A stretch of 64,000 nt of DNA, from NCBI RefSeq assembly GCF_000238355.1, contig NZ_AHCA01000006.1:62001-126000 (forward strand), read 5' to 3'. Positions 54,575 through 63,397 of the stretch are shown in pieces (within the stretch, counting starts at the first letter, position 1; each line of letters opens with the position of its first letter). The stretch is from Pseudoalteromonas haloplanktis ATCC 14393. GTDB lineage: Bacteria; Pseudomonadota; Gammaproteobacteria; Enterobacterales; Alteromonadaceae. The translations under genes and the position numbers were made by a program. Below the pieces are notes generated by a model. The model had not been told where the DNA came from, searched no databases, and worked only from the letters and a program-made list of their open reading frames with translations.

Positions 54575-56296
54575 ATGAAGAAATTAATTGTTGCCCGTGA
54601 CCATCATGATGATTCACACCTGCCAAATCATTTACACCCTGTTATTAAACAAATTTATGCTAGCCGCCAAGTAAACCATGCTAATGAGCTAGATAATAGC
54701 GCAGCGACGTTACACAACTTCAAATTATTTAAAGACATAGATAAAGCCACAGAGCTACTCCAACACGCATTACATGCGCAAAGTAAAATTTTGATTGTTG
54801 GCGACTTTGATGCCGATGGCGCAACAAGTACTGCAACCTTAATGCAAGGCTTAGCCATGTTTGGTTTTATTAACTTAGATTACTTAGTGCCAGATAGATT
54901 TAGCCTAGGTTATGGTTTAAGCCCCGCATTGGCGGAGCAAATAGTGACCATGGCGCCTGATCTCGTGATCACTGTAGATAATGGTATTTCCTGTATTGCG
55001 GGGATCGCGATTGTTAAAGATGCAGGTATTAAAGTGCTGGTTACTGATCACCACTTGCAGGGGGAACAACTGCCCAATGCCGATGCAATTGTTAATCCCA
55101 ACCGCCATGACTGCGACTTTCCATCGAAATCCATTGCCGGAGTAGGGGTTGCATTTTATCTACTAATAGCGCTGAGAAGTGCACTGCGTGATGCTGGGTA
55201 TTTTGAGCAACAATCACCACCAAATCTCGCTGACTTACTTGATATTGTGGCGCTTGGCACGGTTGCTGATGTTGTGGCACTGGATGCCAACAACCGAACT
55301 TTAGTACACCAAGGCTTAGCACGTATTCGCAGTGGCAAAACTCGCCCTGGCATTACGGCGTTAATCGAAGTGGCTAATCGTAACGCCGCACGGTTAAGTG
55401 CGAGTGACTTTGGTTTTTCGTTAGCGCCTCGCTTGAATGCCGCAGGGCGATTAGATGATATGAGTTTAGGTATAGCCTGCTTACTTGCTACAGATATAAA
55501 CCAAGCTCGTCGTATAGCGGGTGAGCTAGATAGCCTAAATCATGAACGCCGTGAGATAGAGCAGGGCATGCAACTAGAAGCACAAGCAGTATTAGATAAG
55601 CTGGCTTTTAGTGATGAGCAAACCCCTGATGCTATTTGTTTATATCAAGATGACTGGCACCAAGGTGTCATAGGCATTTTAGCGGGGCGCTTAAAAGAAA
55701 AATACCACCGCCCCACGGTTATTTTTGCAGGTGGCGACAACGGTGAAATAAAAGGCTCTTGCCGCTCGATTGAAGGATTGCACATGCGAGACCTACTCGA
55801 GCGTTTAAATACCTTGCATCCTCACTTGATCAGTAAATTTGGTGGTCATGCTATGGCAGCGGGGCTCACTATTAATGAGCAACATTTTAGTGAGTTTAAG
55901 CGTGAGTTTGAAATGGCGGTTAGTGCGCAGCTAAGCGAAGAGCATAAACGCTGTATTATTTTAACCGATGGCGAACTTACCGATGACTGCTTTAGTATGG
56001 AGTTTGCCAATTTACTTAAGCAAGCAGGGCCATGGGGGCAACAGTTTCCAGAACCTGTATTTGAGCACACTTTTGAGCTTGTGCAGCAACGTATCGTTGG
56101 CGAAAAACATCTTAAGTTAGTACTCAAGCACCGCAGCGGTCGCTTAGTGGATGCCATAGCATTTGGTGTTGATGTACGAGCGTGGCCTGATACAGAGGCA
56201 CGTTTTGTTAAACTGGCTTACCAATTGGATATTAATGAATTTAGAGGCAAGTTTTCTTTGCAGTTGATCGCCAGAGAGCTGCAAAAAGTGCCATAA
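54575..56296 (+). CDS. recJ: Single-strand-specific 5'-3' exonuclease RecJ
   Basis: The 573-residue enzyme takes part in RecF recombination and mismatch repair. The DHH phosphoesterase motifs are present: IVGDFDADGATSTATLMQGL, ITVDNGISC, VTDHHLQGEQLP with the DHH, and the later IVALGTVADVVALDANNRTLV. The DHHA1 part has HQGVIGILAGRLKEKYHRPTVIF and KFGGHAMAAGL, and an OB fold ends the protein. Length matches E. coli RecJ (577). It lies directly upstream of prfB. Confidence 0.95.
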   Translation: MKKLIVARDHHDDSHLPNHLHPVIKQIYASRQVNHANELDNSAATLHNFKLFKDIDKATELLQHALHAQSKILIVGDFDADGATSTATLMQGLAMFGFINLDYLVPDRFSLGYGLSPALAEQIVTMAPDLVITVDNGISCIAGIAIVKDAGIKVLVTDHHLQGEQLPNADAIVNPNRHDCDFPSKSIAGVGVAFYLLIALRSALRDAGYFEQQSPPNLADLLDIVALGTVADVVALDANNRTLVHQGLARIRSGKTRPGITALIEVANRNAARLSASDFGFSLAPRLNAAGRLDDMSLGIACLLATDINQARRIAGELDSLNHERREIEQGMQLEAQAVLDKLAFSDEQTPDAICLYQDDWHQGVIGILAGRLKEKYHRPTVIFAGGDNGEIKGSCRSIEGLHMRDLLERLNTLHPHLISKFGGHAMAAGLTINEQHFSEFKREFEMAVSAQLSEEHKRCIILTDGELTDDCFSMEFANLLKQAGPWGQQFPEPVFEHTFELVQQRIVGEKHLKLVLKHRSGRLVDAIAFGVDVRAWPDTEARFVKLAYQLDINEFRGKFSLQLIARELQKVP

Positions 56297-56427
56297 AAAA
56301 TATTTATTATCGATGCATAAAATACTAATAAAACGCGCGGTTTTTTGTTAAAATCGGGCGTTTTTACTATTTAAAGAATTTTATGGGCGATTTGACGCTC
56401 GTAATCAGCCATTTTGGAGTAAGGTAC

Positions 56428-57526
56428 ATGTTTGAAGTGAATCCTGTGATTAATCAAATCAAGGAAATTCGCGAACGTACTGAATTGCTTCGGGGGTACC
56501 TTTGACTACGCTCTTAAACAAGAACGTTTAGAAGAAGTTAACGCCGAACTTGAAGATTCAGCCGTGTGGAATGAGCCAGAGCGTGCACAAGCGCTGGGCC
56601 GTGAAAAGTCAGCATTAGAGGCGGTTGTAGAAACTATCGACAATCTAGTCAGTGGCACTGACGATGTCGAAGGGTTAGTTGAACTCGCGGTAGAAGCTGA
56701 AGACGTTGATACTTTTGAAGAAGCACAAAGTGAACTTAAAGATCTCAATGAACAACTTGAAGGCTTAGAGTTTCGCCGTATGTTCTCAGGGGCACATGAC
56801 GCAAATGATGCTTACCTTGATTTACAGTCAGGCTCTGGCGGTACTGAGGCACAAGACTGGTGTAACATGCTATTACGCATGTATTTACGCTGGGGTGAAG
56901 CCAAAGGCTTTAAAGTTGAGCTAGTCGAAGCGACAGACGGTGATGTAGCAGGTATTAAAGGGGCGACTGTGCGCTTCGTTGGCGAATACGCCTATGGCTG
57001 GTTACGCACAGAAACAGGCGTACATCGCTTAGTACGTAAAAGTCCGTTTGACTCAAGTGGTCGTCGTCATACATCATTTGCTTCTGCATTTGTTTACCCT
57101 GAGATTGACGATAATATCGAAATTGATATTAACCCAGCTGATTTACGCATTGACGTTTACCGTGCATCAGGTGCTGGTGGTCAGCACGTTAACACCACCG
57201 AATCAGCAGTACGTATCACTCACGTACCAACCAATACCGTAGTGCAATGCCAGAACGAACGTTCGCAGCATAAAAATAAAGCACAAGCGATGAAACAGTT
57301 AAAAGCAAAGTTATTTGAACTTGAGTTACAACAGCAAAATGCTGAAAAACAAACGCAAGAAGATGCTAAGTCTGATATCGGTTGGGGGAGTCAAATTCGT
57401 TCATACGTTCTTGATGATTCACGTATTAAAGATTTGCGAACCGGTGTTGAAAACCGCAATACGCAATCGGTACTTGACGGTAACTTAGATAAATTTATTG
57501 AAGCCAGCTTAAAATCTGGCCTATAA
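56428..57526 (+). CDS. prfB: Peptide chain release factor 2, with +1 programmed frameshift
   Basis: The gene starts at ATG 56428 after GGAGTAAGG. After 25 codons an in-frame TGA (56503-56505) is met, and translation continues in the +1 frame from GAC 56504 to the stop at 57526, giving 365 residues. The product recognises UGA and UAA stop codons. The SPF codon-recognition tripeptide ([13 protein letters not shown]) and the GGQ loop ([13 protein letters not shown]) are visible. The frameshift depends on RF2 level, so the gene autoregulates. Both frames are one functional gene, not a broken one. lysS follows by 26 bases. Confidence 0.96.
56491..56506 (+). promoter_or_regulatory. prfB recoding site
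   Basis: The sequence CGG GGG TAC CTT TGA C holds a Shine-Dalgarno-like purine stretch (GGGGG), the slippery CTT codon and the weak TGA-C stop context, differing from the E. coli site mainly in its first and third codons. Low RF2 allows a +1 shift. Confidence 0.95.
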
Positions 57527-57552
57527 CCACCAAGCTAAAAAAGAGCTAAAAA

Positions 57553-59088
57553 ATGACTGATCAAATCCAAGACGAAAATAAGTTAATCGCTGAGCGTCGT
57601 GGCAAATTAGACGCAATTCGCGCCAATTGCCCAGCCAACGGTCATCCAAATCAATTCCGTCGTGAGCATTACACGGCAGACTTACAGGCCGAGTTTGGTG
57701 ATAAGAGTAAAGAAGAATTAGTTGAGCTGCAGCATGTAGTATCGATTGCTGGTCGTATTCTTGCAAAGCGTGGCCCTTTCCTTGCGATTCAAGACATGAA
57801 AGGCCGTGTACAAGCCTATGCATCGAAAGATGTGCAAAAAGATCTGAAAGAAAAGTATGGTCAATTAGATATCGGTGACATCATCGGTGTTAAAGGTGCG
57901 CTTAATAAATCAGGTAAAGGCGATTTATACGTAGAAATGACAGAGTACCAATTATTGACTAAGTCACTACGTCCATTACCTGAAAAATTTCATGGTTTAT
58001 CTGACCAAGAAACAAAATACCGTCAACGTTATGTTGATTTAATCACTAACGAAGCAACCCGCGAAACATTCCGCATTCGTTCACAAGTGGTTGAAGGTAT
58101 TCGTCGTTTCTTAGCTGATCGTGATTTCATGGAAGTAGAAACACCGATGTTACAGGTTATTCCTGGTGGTGCTTCTGCGCGTCCATTCGTCACTCATCAC
58201 AACGCGCTTGATATCGATATGTACTTACGTATCGCGCCAGAGCTTTACTTAAAGCGTTTAGTAGTCGGTGGTTTTGACCGTGTATTTGAAATTAACCGTA
58301 ACTTCCGTAACGAAGGGTTATCAACGCGTCACAACCCAGAATTCACTATGATTGAGTTCTACCAAGCATACGCTGATTATATTGACTTAATGAATATCAC
58401 CGAAGACATGCTACGTACCGTTGCAACAAACGTACTAGGCAGCCCAATCGTTGTTAACACAACTAAAGACGAAAACGGTGAGGTTGTTGACTCTGTAGAA
58501 TACGATTTTGGCCAACCGTTCACGCGTTTAAGCATGGCAGATGCCATCTTAAAATATAACCCAGAGTTTGATGCGGCTGTATTTAACGACCCTGAGAATC
58601 ATTTTGAAGAGTTAAAAGCGTACGCTAAACAAGTACACGTTAAAATTCCTGAAAACTGTGTATGGGGTCCGGGCAAGTTCTTATGCGAAATCTTTGAAGA
58701 AACCGCTGAGCACATGCTTATCCAACCAACGTTCATTACAGGTTATCCGTGGGAAGTGTCGCCACTTGCTCGTCGTAACGACGAAAATCCATTTGTTACT
58801 GATCGCTTTGAGTTTTTTGTGGGCGGCCGTGAACTTGCAAATGGTTTCTCTGAGCTTAATGATGCACAAGATCAAGCTGAGCGCTTTACTCGTCAAGTTG
58901 AAGAAAAAGACGCAGGTGATGATGAAGCTATGCACTACGACGAAGATTATATTCGCGCCCTAGAGTATGGCTTACCACCTACAGCGGGTGAAGGTATCGG
59001 TATCGATCGTTTAGTAATGCTGTTTACTGATTCATCAACGATTAAAGATGTTATCTTGTTCCCACACATGCGTCCGCAAGCTGACTAA
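57553..59088 (+). CDS. lysS: Lysyl-tRNA synthetase (class II)
   Basis: The 511-residue cytoplasmic enzyme charges tRNA-Lys. An N-terminal OB-fold anticodon-binding domain (about 65-150) is followed by the class II core with motif 1 ([22 protein letters not shown]), motif 2 ([24 protein letters not shown]) and motif 3 ([14 protein letters not shown]). Length is near that of E. coli LysS (505). It is probably co-transcribed with prfB, from which it is 26 bases distant, and ends at a strong terminator. Confidence 0.96.
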   Translation: MTDQIQDENKLIAERRGKLDAIRANCPANGHPNQFRREHYTADLQAEFGDKSKEELVELQHVVSIAGRILAKRGPFLAIQDMKGRVQAYASKDVQKDLKEKYGQLDIGDIIGVKGALNKSGKGDLYVEMTEYQLLTKSLRPLPEKFHGLSDQETKYRQRYVDLITNEATRETFRIRSQVVEGIRRFLADRDFMEVETPMLQVIPGGASARPFVTHHNALDIDMYLRIAPELYLKRLVVGGFDRVFEINRNFRNEGLSTRHNPEFTMIEFYQAYADYIDLMNITEDMLRTVATNVLGSPIVVNTTKDENGEVVDSVEYDFGQPFTRLSMADAILKYNPEFDAAVFNDPENHFEELKAYAKQVHVKIPENCVWGPGKFLCEIFEETAEHMLIQPTFITGYPWEVSPLARRNDENPFVTDRFEFFVGGRELANGFSELNDAQDQAERFTRQVEEKDAGDDEAMHYDEDYIRALEYGLPPTAGEGIGIDRLVMLFTDSSTIKDVILFPHMRPQAD

Positions 59089-59110
59089 ATCTATTTTTAA
59101 AATAGTTTTG

Positions 59111-59137
59111 AAACGCCGCTTTTTAGCGGCGTTTTTG
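59111..59137 (+). terminator. Terminator after lysS
   Basis: Arms AAACGCCGCT and AGCGGCGTTT with a TTTT loop and a T run, 22 bases after the lysS stop. Confidence 0.93.
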
Positions 59138-59355
59138 TATTGGTAGTAAAAATTGACCATTCAATGGCAAATAACTAAGTAGGAACTTTTATTTAAGGCA
59201 TTGAATTAATAAGCGATAAAAATTAATTTAAAAAAAAGTAAAAAATCAACAAGCATTATTTCTAGGTTTAGCTAAACTAGGTGCTTGAAAAGCAGAATAA
59301 AGCATTGTTTTTTTATAGCTGGGCAGTCTAAAGGACTTATATAAACGGATTTTAC

Positions 59356-59538
59356 ATGAAAGATAAAAAACCTGAGTTACCCAATAACGCATTTAGTACA
59401 GAGTTACAAAGAGAAGCCTATTATCGAGCATGCATTGCTGAGTTTCAGCAACTAGGTTATCAAGATCAATATCTCGAGCAATTAACCGATGAATTGGTAC
59501 CTGTATTAGGTGTATCTGCCGAAGTAAAAAACCCATAA
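59356..59538 (+). CDS. Small hypothetical protein, 60 residues
   Basis: Not recognised. The protein is mostly helical by appearance (TELQREAYYRACIAEFQQLGYQDQYLEQLTDEL), hydrophilic, and has no signal peptide. It lies in the 580 bases between the lysS terminator and the tRNA promoter. The ribosome site is weak (GGATTTT), but the composition is protein-like. It may be real. Confidence 0.45.
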   Translation: MKDKKPELPNNAFSTELQREAYYRACIAEFQQLGYQDQYLEQLTDELVPVLGVSAEVKNP

Positions 59539-59625
59539 CATGATTAATTATCAAGCAGAGTTGACTCTTTTTTAGCGCTTATGGATGTTCTCTAACCATA
59601 CAGTCACTTTAAACAAGAAAAGTGT

Positions 59626-59653
59626 TTGACATATTTTTTGAAATCTTTATTAT
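59626..59653 (+). promoter_or_regulatory. Stable-RNA promoter before the tRNA cluster
   Basis: A perfect -35 TTGACA and a -10 TATTAT (16-base spacer) are followed by the GC-rich discriminator ACGCCCC, as in stringently controlled tRNA promoters. The tRNA-Ser gene begins 15 bases later. Confidence 0.85.
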
Positions 59654-59667
59654 ACGCCCCACAAGAC

Positions 59668-59760
59668 GGAGAGGTGGCCGAGTGGCCGAAGGCGCTCCCC
59701 TGCTAAGGGAGTATAGGGTTTGTAGCTCTATCGAGGGTTCGAATCCCTCCTTCTCCGCCA
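59668..59760 (+). tRNA. tRNA-Ser (anticodon GCT)
   Basis: 93 bases with encoded CCA. The acceptor arms GGAGAGG and CTTCTCC pair with one G-T, the anticodon loop reads CTGCTAA, a long variable arm marks a class II tRNA, and the T arm GAGGGTTCGAATCCCTC is intact. Confidence 0.96.
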
Positions 59761-59797
59761 TTTATTTTTATAAATGGTTACTTGTATTGTAAAGAAT

Positions 59798-59874
59798 GGG
59801 CGCATAGCTCAGCTGGATAGAGTACCTGGCTACGAACCAGGCGGTCGGAGGTTCGAATCCTCCTGCGCCCACCA
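59798..59874 (+). tRNA. tRNA-Arg (anticodon ACG), copy 1
   Basis: 77 bases with CCA. Acceptor arms GGGCGCA and TGCGCCC, anticodon loop CTACGAA between CCTGG and CCAGG, T arm GGAGGTTCGAATCCTCC. Identical to copies 2-4. The A34 of ACG is read as inosine in bacteria. Confidence 0.97.
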
Positions 59875-59921
59875 TCCTTTACAATAACACTCTGCTTAGA
59901 GAATAAATAAGTACGTAAAGT

Positions 59922-59958
59922 GGTCACAGGTTCACTCTTTGAAGATACGTCCTGCGCA
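59922..59958 (+). pseudogene. tRNA-Arg 3' remnant 1
   Basis: Holds AGGTTC, the insertion ACTCTTTGAAGATACG in place of the T-loop sequence, and TCCTGCGC, but has lost the CCCACCA end seen in later remnants. Confidence 0.65.
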
Positions 59959-60011
59959 CAGCATACTTTACAGATACTCTGCTTAGAGTATAAATAAGCA
60001 AACAAAAAAGT

Positions 60012-60088
60012 GGGCGCATAGCTCAGCTGGATAGAGTACCTGGCTACGAACCAGGCGGTCGGAGGTTCGAATCCTCCTGCGCCCACCA
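60012..60088 (+). tRNA. tRNA-Arg (anticodon ACG), copy 2
   Basis: Identical to copy 1 over all 77 bases including CCA. Preceded by a 98-base spacing pattern that holds the element CTCTGCTTAGAGTATAAATAAGC and followed by the 98-base tandem repeats. Confidence 0.97.
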
Positions 60089-60142
60089 CTTTTAACTCAT
60101 GCTTCAGAGTATAAAAAAGTAAAGTGTTGGTTTAACAACCAA

Positions 60143-60186
60143 GCGGTCGGAGGTTCACTCTTTGAAGATACGTCCTGCGCCCACCA
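60143..60186 (+). pseudogene. tRNA-Arg 3' remnant 2
   Basis: GCGGTCGGAGGTTC and TCCTGCGCCCACCA of the intact gene are present, but GAATCC between them is replaced by ACTCTTTGAAGATACG. The 5' half is absent, so no tRNA can form. Confidence 0.85.
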
Positions 60187-60240
60187 CTTTTAACTCATGC
60201 TTCAGAGTATAAAAAAGTAAAGTGTTGGTTTAACAATCAA

Positions 60241-60284
60241 GCGGTCGGAGGTTCACTCTTTGAAGATACGTCCTGCGCCCACCA
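60241..60284 (+). pseudogene. tRNA-Arg 3' remnant 3
   Basis: Identical in structure to remnant 2, in the second 98-base unit. Confidence 0.85.
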
Positions 60285-60360
60285 CTTTTAACTTATGCTT
60301 CAGAGTATAAAAAAGTAAAGTAATAAGTCAGATAAGACTTTAAAATCAAAAATAGAATGT

Positions 60361-60437
60361 GGGCGCATAGCTCAGCTGGATAGAGTACCTGGCTACGAAC
60401 CAGGCGGTCGGAGGTTCGAATCCTCCTGCGCCCACCA
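60361..60437 (+). tRNA. tRNA-Arg (anticodon ACG), copy 3
   Basis: Identical to copy 1. The bases before and after it (about 25 upstream and 12 downstream) equal those around copy 4, so copies 3 and 4 arose by duplication of a larger unit. Confidence 0.97.
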
Positions 60438-60451
60438 CTTTCTATTTTAGT

Positions 60452-60474
60452 AACCGACAAAAGTCGGTTTTTTT
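60452..60474 (+). terminator. Terminator-like hairpin after tRNA-Arg copy 3
   Basis: AACCGAC and GTCGGTT around AAAA, followed by TTTTT. The same hairpin with loop GAGA recurs in each of the downstream units. Confidence 0.75.
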
Positions 60475-60530
60475 GTGTCCTAAAATGGATATGAAAGTCA
60501 GATAAGACCTTAAAATCGAAAATAGAATGT

Positions 60531-60607
60531 GGGCGCATAGCTCAGCTGGATAGAGTACCTGGCTACGAACCAGGCGGTCGGAGGTTCGAATCCTCCTGCG
60601 CCCACCA
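60531..60607 (+). tRNA. tRNA-Arg (anticodon ACG), copy 4
   Basis: Identical to copy 1. It is the last intact tRNA; only remnants follow. Confidence 0.97.
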
Positions 60608-60725
60608 CTTTCTATTACTACTTAAGTTAATAGAGAACAACCGACGAGAGTCGGTTTTTTTACGCCTAAAATTTGCTGTAGGCTCGGGTTTATCCCGCGC
60701 TTGTTAAGATGAAACCACCAACAGG

Positions 60726-60769
60726 GCGGTCGAAGGTTCACTCTTAGAAGATACGTCCTGCGCCCACCA
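60726..60769 (+). pseudogene. tRNA-Arg 3' remnant 4
   Basis: GCGGTCGAAGGTTC, then ACTCTTAGAAGATACG, then TCCTGCGCCCACCA. The loop bases of the insertion differ from remnants 1-3. Confidence 0.8.
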
Positions 60770-60887
60770 CTTTCTATTACTATTTAAGTTAATAGAGAAC
60801 AACCGACGAGAGTCGGTTTTTTTACGCCTAAAATTTGCTGTAGGCTCGGGTTTATCCCGCGCTTGTTAATATGAAACCACCAACCGA

Positions 60888-60933
60888 GCGGTCGCGAAGG
60901 TTCACTCTTAGAAGATACGTCCTGCGCCCACCA
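60888..60933 (+). pseudogene. tRNA-Arg 3' remnant 5
   Basis: As remnant 4, with two extra bases (GCGGTCGCGAAGG). Confidence 0.8.
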
Positions 60934-61055
60934 CTTTCTATACATTCACGAGCGATGTAAGAAAGCAGAAGCCGACGAGAGTCGTTTTTTTATGCCTAAA
61001 ATTTGTCGCAGGCTCGGATTTATCCCGCGATTTTAAAGGTGAAACCACCAACCGA

Positions 61056-61099
61056 GCGGTCGAAGGTTCACTCTTAGAAGATACGTCCTGCGCCCACCA
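61056..61099 (+). pseudogene. tRNA-Arg 3' remnant 6
   Basis: Same sequence as remnant 4. Confidence 0.8.
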
Positions 61100-61223
61100 C
61101 TTTCTATACATTCACAGAACGATGTAAGAAAGTTGTAACCGACGAGAGTCGGTTTTTTTACGCCTAAAATTTGCCTTAGATGCGGGTTTATCCCGCGCTT
61201 TTAAAGGTGAAACCACCAATCAA

Positions 61224-61268
61224 GCGGTCACAAGGTTCACTCTTTCAAGATACGTCTTACGCCTACCA
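61224..61268 (+). pseudogene. tRNA-Arg 3' remnant 7, most decayed
   Basis: GCGGTCACAAGGTTC, insertion ACTCTTTCAAGATACG, then a changed end TCTTACGCCTACCA. Confidence 0.75.
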
Positions 61269-61939
61269 CATTCTATACATTCACGAACGATGTAATACCA
61301 TTGTGCATAAGCATTAAGTCAATTTGATCCATTCTCGATTACACATTTTCTTCACTCGCTCTGACACTGGATCTCTGCCAAGCTGCCTTGGTTGGATGAG
61401 AATCATAGTAAGAAAGACCAATACACAAACTTGAATTTCTAATTAATGAAAATTTATCTTTCGATTTGACTCTATTATGAGTTTGAATCTTTATTTTTAT
61501 TCTTTCTAACTGGTTTCTTATCGAAAATAAAGAAATAGGAACAAAACACTGCCGCTGTAGCTAATATAATTTCTAACATAAAATAACCCTCTGTTTTTTG
61601 TATTGTAAATGTTTATTATATGGTCATATACAAACAATTCATTTCCTAAAACCACGCAGATTTAGGAAAAGCGAACAATGATTCCAAAGAAGACAATACT
61701 GCTTAGTATATAAATACTATTAAACAATTAACGTAAATAGAGCACTAAAATTTGCTTAAACTCGAGCCTATCCCATTCTTACTTAGTTGTAAAACCTATG
61801 GTCACTGGGGCTTGGTTTTAGTTATGCAATTAATAGTAAAGCTGGCAACTAAACTAATAATTTACCTATCTTCGAGAAAGCGATACACTTTACTTATTGT
61901 TATTTATAAAATTATTGACCTCTTGCGCTATATATATAT
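61269..61939. other. Long non-coding stretch after the tRNA repeat field
   Basis: About 670 AT-rich bases. Apart from a decayed repeat unit at 61746-61797, no gene, terminator or RNA was recognised. Short reading frames here look like chance. Confidence 0.55.
61746..61797 (+). repeat. Decayed copy of the array unit
   Basis: CTAAAATTTGCTTAAACTCG, then CCTATCCC and TTAGTTGTAAAACC follow the same order as CTAAAATTTGCTGTAGGCTCG, TTATCCC and TTAAGATGAAACC in the tandem array, without the tRNA remnant. It shows that the array once extended at least 480 bases further. Confidence 0.6.
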
Positions 61940-63397
61940 TTGTTCTTATTGTTGAGCTACGTCTTGCCACTATCGGTATCTGCTCAAAATTCACCACACA
62001 GTGCTCAGCTCTCAGCAGTTACATCTGTTCTTATCCAACCTTTGAGTGACAAGCAACGGCAATTGCTTAAATTTAAGCTCGAACCAGCACAAAACTGGCG
62101 ATTTAGTTATTTTAATGAAACCGTATTTAATTCAAAGATGGTAGTTTTAGAAGCCGGTAACAAAGCTAATCCACCATTACTGTTAGTACATGGGCTCGGT
62201 GAGCTTGCGATGCAAGATTGGTTCTCGGTGATCCCGACACTTGCCGAGAATTATTATGTAATTGCTGTAGACCTACCAGGCTTTGGTAATTCAGAGTCAC
62301 CACAAGGGCGTTATTCACCTCATAATTATGCTGCAGTTTTGGCTCAAGTTGTTGAGCTTTATAGCGCGCGACCAGTCACTGTGGTTGGTCATTCTATGGG
62401 CGCTGCAGTAAGTTTGTCTTTTGCTGGTTTATATCCACAACCACTTAATAAGTTAGTGCTTGTTGATGCTGCTGGAGTGTTGCAAAAGGTTGCTTTTTTA
62501 AAGCCGATCACGAATATCGTTATTGAAGATTCGTGGCTGCCAAAATTTGTACGTACTAAGCTTGCACAACTCAATGACTTTACTACAGGCTTAATTGAGT
62601 TGGGGGCAATTGACTCTTACTTTAGTGATTTACTGCAGCGCAGCGATAGTGCTTGGAATGCATTAATGGGAGAGCAACCAAACATGAATGCAGCGCTGAG
62701 TTTAGTAGAGCAAGACTATAGCAACATTGTTGCAAACTTAAATACCCAAACGTACATCATCTGGGGTGAGCGAGATAACATCGCGCCACTTAGAACAGCT
62801 AAGGTCTTGCAGCACCTACTAGCCAACAGTGAGTTGATGACAATAGCGCAAGCCGGTCACGTACCGATGAAAAGCGCAACAGCTGAATTTTTAGCATTAC
62901 TTAATCATGCCCTTGAAACGCCAGTAGTGGCTCGTAAAGAACAACCACATGAAGCGGTAATGCAATCACACTTAAGCTGTAAAGATCGACACAGTCAAAC
63001 GTTCTCTGGACACTATAAAAAAGTGCTTATATCGGGCTGTAATAATATTTTACTCAAAGATATGACTGCACAATCAATAGCGATCACTGATTCACTAGTG
63101 CGCTTGGAAAATATAGCCATCACTGCTAGTGAACTTGGATTAGAAATTGTTGATTCCGTAGTAGAAGCAACCAATGTAACTATTAATGCGCGAAATGGCG
63201 TAGAGCTTGTGGGCGCCCGTTTTGATGGCGCAGGTGTGGAAATAAACGCAACTGCATTGGCAATGATGGTAAATACGCAAAGTAATATCATTTTTTCATT
63301 AAGTAAAATCACCAGTGCACATTTTCAAGGCAATGTTCATCAAGCATTTGAACTTCAAAATAGGAACGTAGATGAGTACCTTCAACAAGCTAACTAA
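61940..63397 (+). CDS. Exported alpha/beta hydrolase with beta-helix-like C-terminal tail
   Basis: The start used gives 485 residues, with a short signal peptide (about 1-16, ending SVSA). Residues about 65-325 are an alpha/beta hydrolase: LLLVHGLGE, the nucleophile elbow VVGHSMGAA, the Asp region YIIWGERDNIAP and the His in QAGHVPM. Residues about 345-470 show repeating short strands (VLISGCNNILLKDMTAQSIAITDSLVRLENIAI) like a right-handed beta-helix, with one Cys before and one inside. The substrate is unknown. The gene overlaps the following lipoprotein gene by 26 bases, so the products are probably partners in the envelope. Confidence 0.82.
   Translation: MFLLLSYVLPLSVSAQNSPHSAQLSAVTSVLIQPLSDKQRQLLKFKLEPAQNWRFSYFNETVFNSKMVVLEAGNKANPPLLLVHGLGELAMQDWFSVIPTLAENYYVIAVDLPGFGNSESPQGRYSPHNYAAVLAQVVELYSARPVTVVGHSMGAAVSLSFAGLYPQPLNKLVLVDAAGVLQKVAFLKPITNIVIEDSWLPKFVRTKLAQLNDFTTGLIELGAIDSYFSDLLQRSDSAWNALMGEQPNMNAALSLVEQDYSNIVANLNTQTYIIWGERDNIAPLRTAKVLQHLLANSELMTIAQAGHVPMKSATAEFLALLNHALETPVVARKEQPHEAVMQSHLSCKDRHSQTFSGHYKKVLISGCNNILLKDMTAQSIAITDSLVRLENIAITASELGLEIVDSVVEATNVTINARNGVELVGARFDGAGVEINATALAMMVNTQSNIIFSLSKITSAHFQGNVHQAFELQNRNVDEYLQQAN

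Larger units (their letters stand above)
60089..60285 (+). repeat. Two 98-base tandem units with tRNA-Arg remnants
   Basis: Units 60089-60186 and 60187-60284 are nearly identical; each runs from CTTTTAACTCATGCTTCAG to a tRNA-Arg 3' remnant ending GCGCCCACCA. A third, partial unit begins at 60285. They read as tandem duplications of the spacer plus tRNA 3' end. Confidence 0.9.
60608..61268 (+). repeat. Tandem array of four 162-169-base units with hairpins and tRNA remnants
   Basis: The tRNA-like CCCACCA ends recur at about 60601, 60763, 60927, 61093 and 61262. Each unit holds, in order: TTTCTAT, a terminator-like CCGAC/GTCGG hairpin with T run (about 60639, 60801, 60971, 61137), the element CTAAAATTTG, an inverted CGGG/CCCG pair, GAAACCACCAA, and a tRNA-Arg 3' remnant. 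Divergence grows with distance from the last intact tRNA. No protein is encoded. Confidence 0.9.

Noticed and set aside
56428-56510. prfB as a broken gene or sequencing error
   Set aside because: The site is the conserved RF2 frameshift signal, and the protein is full length across it.
59778-60538. Minus-strand reading frames with repeated peptides beginning VGAGGFEPPT-like across the tRNA-Arg genes
   Set aside because: They are exact antisense translations of the tRNA-Arg genes, a known source of false proteins. The repeats follow the tRNA copies.
60089-61268. CRISPR array
   Set aside because: Units of 98 and about 165 bases contain tRNA ends and hairpins, spacing is not that of repeats and unique spacers, and no cas gene is present.
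60608-61268. Integron attC sites or gene cassettes
   Set aside because: Hairpins lack the attC core sites, no integrase gene or cassettes are present, and xerD at 52.8 kb is the housekeeping recombinase.
61752-61955. 67-codon plus-strand frame
   Set aside because: It covers a decayed array unit, has no ribosome site, and the composition is that of AT-rich DNA.
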